Below, piece by piece: positions 32,587 through 35,374 of a stretch of 35,374 nt of DNA (position 1 is the first letter of the stretch; every line of letters begins with the position of its first letter). The notes under the pieces are model-generated. The model ran no database searches. It was not told the DNA's origin and saw only the letters and a list, made by a program, of their open reading frames with translations. The stretch is from Cephalotrichum gorgonifer (Eukaryota > Ascomycota > Sordariomycetes > Microascales > Microascaceae): assembly GCA_900312665.1 (NCBI GenBank), contig ONZQ02000019.1, forward strand, positions 536,456-571,829, written 5' to 3'. Position numbers and translations under genes: made by a program.

Positions 32587-34451
32587 ATTTGGACCATCCG
32601 CCAGAATACTACGCCCTCTCGTACACCTGGGGGGTACCAGCCGAGTACGGCCCGCTCAGCACCATGACTGACGACTCAGATTGTCTCATCCTTTGTAACA
32701 CCGAAGCGTTGACCGTGACGCCGAACCTCCACGGCGCCCTCCGGCGTCTACGGCACATACCAAGACTAGCCGGCAAAGCATTCTGGGTAGACGCCGTTTG
32801 CATCAACCAGCAGGACCAGAAGGAACGGGGCGACCAGGTCAGGCTCATGGCGTACATTTACCGCTCAGCCGCCAGCGTCGTCTCGTGGCTCGGCGAGGAG
32901 GACGAGCACACCGAGCCCGGCTTCGCTCTGCTCAGGGAGCTCAAATCCGTCTCCGATCGCACGCCCCATCTCATGCAGGTACTAGCCGGGTTGTCGCCCG
33001 ATTCTGGTGGCTACGGTGAGCAACTCGCCGTCTTCTCCAACCGGCAGGCGTGGGTGGCGGTAGCTCACGTCTTCCAACGTACCTATTTCACCCGGGCCTG
33101 GATCATCCAGGAGGTGGTCCTTGCCCCGGCGGTGAGCGTCCTCTGCGGCTGCCACGAGCTCCCGTGGTCTGCCATGGCCGAGGCATCGCATTTCCTCTCC
33201 ACCTCTGTGTGGCGACACCACCTGTACGGGCTCTTCGTCGATTCAGTGGGATCGCAGCTGGGTCACGCCGAAGAGCACCCCGCCATCAGTTTCAGGTACC
33301 AGGCTCCTACGACGCTCCGGTCGACCACAAAGGAATACAACAAGCGACAGCAACAACCGTACCATCCCGAGAACCGCCACGAGTGGGCCAGGACTCTCTT
33401 ATACACGCTTATTAAAGCTCGCAATTTCAAGACTAGAGACCCGCGAGACAAGATCTACTCGCTACTCGGCCTCGTCAACGAATATGCGCAGGACAAGCCG
33501 GGACTGATCCCGACGTATGAACTCGAGGACTCGCATGCGGCGGCCGCTACGTATGTCGATGCGGCGATTCAGATCCTCGAGGATAGCGACGACCTCTTGC
33601 TCCTTTCCTGCGTCGAGGGGGAGACATTCCAGAACAGGGCTACCGGGAGGCTGCCATCGTGGGTGCCTGACTGGACTTTCGAGGGGCCAATTGGGCTGCG
33701 GGTGACCGGGTACGAGCGGTACTTTGCTTCTGGGGACTCTAAGCAGCGCCCTAGTATCGATAGGCGGGCGCTAACCCTGAGCTTAAGGGGGATTAGACTC
33801 GATCGCGTCACCATGGTGGGCGAGACAAAGCGAGACATCCTGAACGGAAAGCCATTTCCAGAGTGGCTCGACATCTTCGAGTCGTTGGACACGCTGTATG
33901 ACCGAGTGCGAGCGGAACACAAGTTGGACGTCTTCTGGAGGACCCTCATCGGGAACACGGCCGGCTACCCGCCCAAGCTCGTGCCCAGGTCCCGCTCCCT
34001 GGGCCCCTCCTTCGCCAAGTGGTTTCACGAAGTGAGATGGGTTCGTGGACAGGGTCATCCGCAGGACGAGTGGGACAGCCGGGCGGATCGCTTCAGCGAC
34101 TTGCTAGACCAGGAGTGGGATCCGCGAATCCGTGACGCCGCTAACGTGAGCGACTTTGCGTCGCCGTTCGCCTCGAGCCAGCATCTTCGACTATTCAGGA
34201 CGAGTGAGGGATATCTCGGGCTCGGAACGGAGTGTCTCCATGTTGGGGATTCAGTATGGATCGTGCCCGGATCCCGAGTGCCGCTCATACTGAGAACTTC
34301 CGGCGACGACGAGCCCCGTGAAAGTCGATATCGACTAGTAGGCGGAGCATACCTCCATAACTTCATGGAAGGGGAGGCTTTGTCCCCGTCGGTCACTGGA
34401 GTGACCCCTCGAGGGGTTGAAATGCTGATGGAATCGTTTACGCTCGAGTAA
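32448..34451 (+). CDS. HET-domain (heterokaryon incompatibility) protein
   Basis: Single-exon 667-aa frame. The HET domain begins with YALSYTWG (55-62) and continues with FWVDAVCINQQDQKERGDQV (about 112-131) and YRSAASVVSWLGEED; the third family block RDPRDKIYSLLGL follows at about 343. The C-terminal part has the common tail features LPSWVPDWTF and a late GDSVWIVPGSRVPLILR-like block before GGAYLHNFMEGEAL. HET proteins are cytosolic effectors of non-self recognition whose N-terminal domain, TIR-like in fold, triggers growth arrest or cell death. There is no repeat or NACHT partner in the same frame. The frame is intact and the codons look functional. The start is the first ATG before the domain; an overlapping uORF lies upstream. 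Confidence 0.92.
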   Translation: MPAGREPNFYDSDDLQLGHRQIRLLTISPSPASSHDGPIQCSLQVVDLDHPPEYYALSYTWGVPAEYGPLSTMTDDSDCLILCNTEALTVTPNLHGALRRLRHIPRLAGKAFWVDAVCINQQDQKERGDQVRLMAYIYRSAASVVSWLGEEDEHTEPGFALLRELKSVSDRTPHLMQVLAGLSPDSGGYGEQLAVFSNRQAWVAVAHVFQRTYFTRAWIIQEVVLAPAVSVLCGCHELPWSAMAEASHFLSTSVWRHHLYGLFVDSVGSQLGHAEEHPAISFRYQAPTTLRSTTKEYNKRQQQPYHPENRHEWARTLLYTLIKARNFKTRDPRDKIYSLLGLVNEYAQDKPGLIPTYELEDSHAAAATYVDAAIQILEDSDDLLLLSCVEGETFQNRATGRLPSWVPDWTFEGPIGLRVTGYERYFASGDSKQRPSIDRRALTLSLRGIRLDRVTMVGETKRDILNGKPFPEWLDIFESLDTLYDRVRAEHKLDVFWRTLIGNTAGYPPKLVPRSRSLGPSFAKWFHEVRWVRGQGHPQDEWDSRADRFSDLLDQEWDPRIRDAANVSDFASPFASSQHLRLFRTSEGYLGLGTECLHVGDSVWIVPGSRVPLILRTSGDDEPRESRYRLVGGAYLHNFMEGEALSPSVTGVTPRGVEMLMESFTLE

Positions 34452-34831
34452 GGGTTGGGAGGGGGCAGAAGGAAGTCCATTTCTTGGTAGCAACGCTTCC
34501 CCTGTCCTATCCTATGCTACCATGGGGCGCTAAAGTTGAAGGCGAAATTTTCATCGCAACGCATACTCATCAATAAACCCCATTCTACCGACATGGGCGT
34601 AGTAAACCGATACTACCGACCTGACATGGGGGACTATTAATTACCTGATTAGGAAGGGTCAGACTTGGTCAAGCTTAGCTGAGCCAATACATGATATACT
34701 GTGGTACGATTGGTCCATAAGGATTGATCCTAGCTTGTTATAATTACTTTATATAGACTATGTTACTTGGTATTTTAACCTGGGTTATATCAGTATTATT
34801 AAAGAAGAGAGCTAGGATTCCAGTTTAAAGA
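34452..34831. other. 3' flank of the HET gene grading into AT-rich DNA
   Basis: No gene is seen. AT content rises from about 34600 on, with TA-rich stretches such as TTATAATTACTTTATATAG. This marks the edge of repeat-derived DNA. Confidence 0.5.
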
Positions 34832-35070
34832 TGTTACGGCTTGTCCGAGTTTGCTCAACAGTTGGGGCAGAATTGTATATTAAGATAGAGAGAAAAAAGG
34901 AGCAGCGAGAGAGGCTCGGCCTCGCAGCTAGGAAGTGGCTACTAGATAAAGGGGTCGACGCAGGGTCTGTGCACGAACCCTAAGTGGGTATAGGTTTTCG
35001 GTTAGGCACCTGGCAGGTGTTGCCAGGTGCTAAAAGCCGAACAACCTTCAACGGTCTCCAGCCTGTAACA
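34832..35070. mobile_element. Candidate LTR (239 bp) of a retrotransposon
   Basis: The block begins TGTTAC and ends GTAACA, perfect 6-bp inverted ends of the TG...CA type. It is GC-richer than the AT-rich DNA on both sides, contains TATATTAAG, and has a length usual for fungal LTRs. The flanking 5-mers (AAAGA and ACTAG) do not form a target duplication. It could be one LTR of an element whose body is the AT-rich tail, or an old solo LTR. A strong hairpin lies near its right end. Confidence 0.45.
35006..35030. repeat. Perfect 10-bp inverted repeat (hairpin)
   Basis: GCACCTGGCA, a 5-base loop, then TGCCAGGTGC. Arms can be extended with gaps to TTCGG (34997-35001) and CCGAA (35037-35041). It lies inside the candidate LTR; a role in the element's RNA ends is possible but unproven. 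Confidence 0.7.
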
Positions 35071-35374
35071 ACTAGTTTATTATAAGCTAAATAAAGAATT
35101 CTCTAATAAGTAATAATAGATATTAGTTCTTAATTATAATTCAATTTAATCTCCAATAGTCTATATAATCTTAAGATCCTATCTATCTTAAAAATAAATA
35201 ATATCAAAGCCTTTATAAAGCTTTATAAAAGCTTAATCTATCTAAAGCTAATATATTTAATGATATACTTATAGAGCTATATATTCTAGATTAGAGATAG
35301 AAGATAGATCAATCTAAATAGAATTATAATTCCTTCCTTTAGCTTAATAGGATAAATAGCTTTAGAGAATATAG
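35071..35374. mobile_element. AT-rich, RIP-like degraded repeat DNA at the right edge
   Basis: About 20-23% G+C by hand count. I find no CpG and only a handful of CpA and TpG dinucleotides, while TpA is everywhere. This is the pattern left by repeat-induced point mutation. No frame is open. It probably is the body of a dead transposable element that continues beyond the window. Confidence 0.7.

Noticed and set aside
34827..35075. Target-site duplication around the candidate LTR
   Set aside because: The 5-base flanks AAAGA and ACTAG do not match, so no insertion duplication can be claimed.

Overview
The window looks like nuclear DNA of a filamentous ascomycete (Pezizomycotina, probably Sordariomycetes). 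The genes are split by short GT-AG introns of 51-106 bp, usually with CTAAC/CTGAC-like branch sites. The families are typical of such fungi: a NACHT-ankyrin NLR-like protein, a HET-domain protein, a Zn2Cys6 regulator, an anion:cation-symporter MFS carrier and a TRP-like channel. Several intergenic stretches and the right edge carry C-to-T/G-to-A decay resembling repeat-induced point mutation (RIP). Exon joins were worked out by hand from frame, splice sites and family consensus; no search was run.

Layout from left to right. Positions 1-3594 (minus): NLR-like NWD/NACHT/ankyrin gene whose 102-bp ankyrin units run off the left edge and carry four in-frame TAG stops. 5204-12344 (minus): a giant six-exon gene for an SF1 helicase fused to an NF-X1 zinc finger, a coiled coil and three CbxX/SpoVK-type AAA+ modules. 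13361-13536 (plus): relic of a short-chain dehydrogenase. 14282-16567 (minus): a secreted 761-aa protein made almost wholly of 10-11-residue GVPNQPDQPL-like repeats. 19511-21971 (minus): Zn2Cys6 transcription factor, four exons. 22674-24626 (minus): MFS transporter, seven exons. 25262-26221 (plus): DapA/DHDPS-family lyase. 27253-29570 (minus): TRP-like membrane protein, two exons. 31504-32002 (minus): relic of a histidine phosphatase. 32448-34451 (plus): HET-domain protein. 34832-35374: candidate LTR followed by a strongly AT-rich, RIP-like tail.

How the genes may work together. The regulator, transporter and aldolase/lyase look like a small catabolic gene cluster. The 635-bp divergent promoter between transporter and lyase holds four copies of TCCG-N8-CGGA, the kind of inverted CGG site bound by Zn2Cys6 dimers, and a one-mismatch copy lies just upstream of the regulator's own start. 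The NLR, the HET protein and possibly the helicase-AAA giant belong to families linked to non-self recognition or nucleic-acid surveillance, so the flanks look like an allorecognition/immune neighbourhood with active repeat turnover and gene decay. The substrate of the cluster, the partners of the NLR and the role of the repeat protein cannot be read from the sequence.
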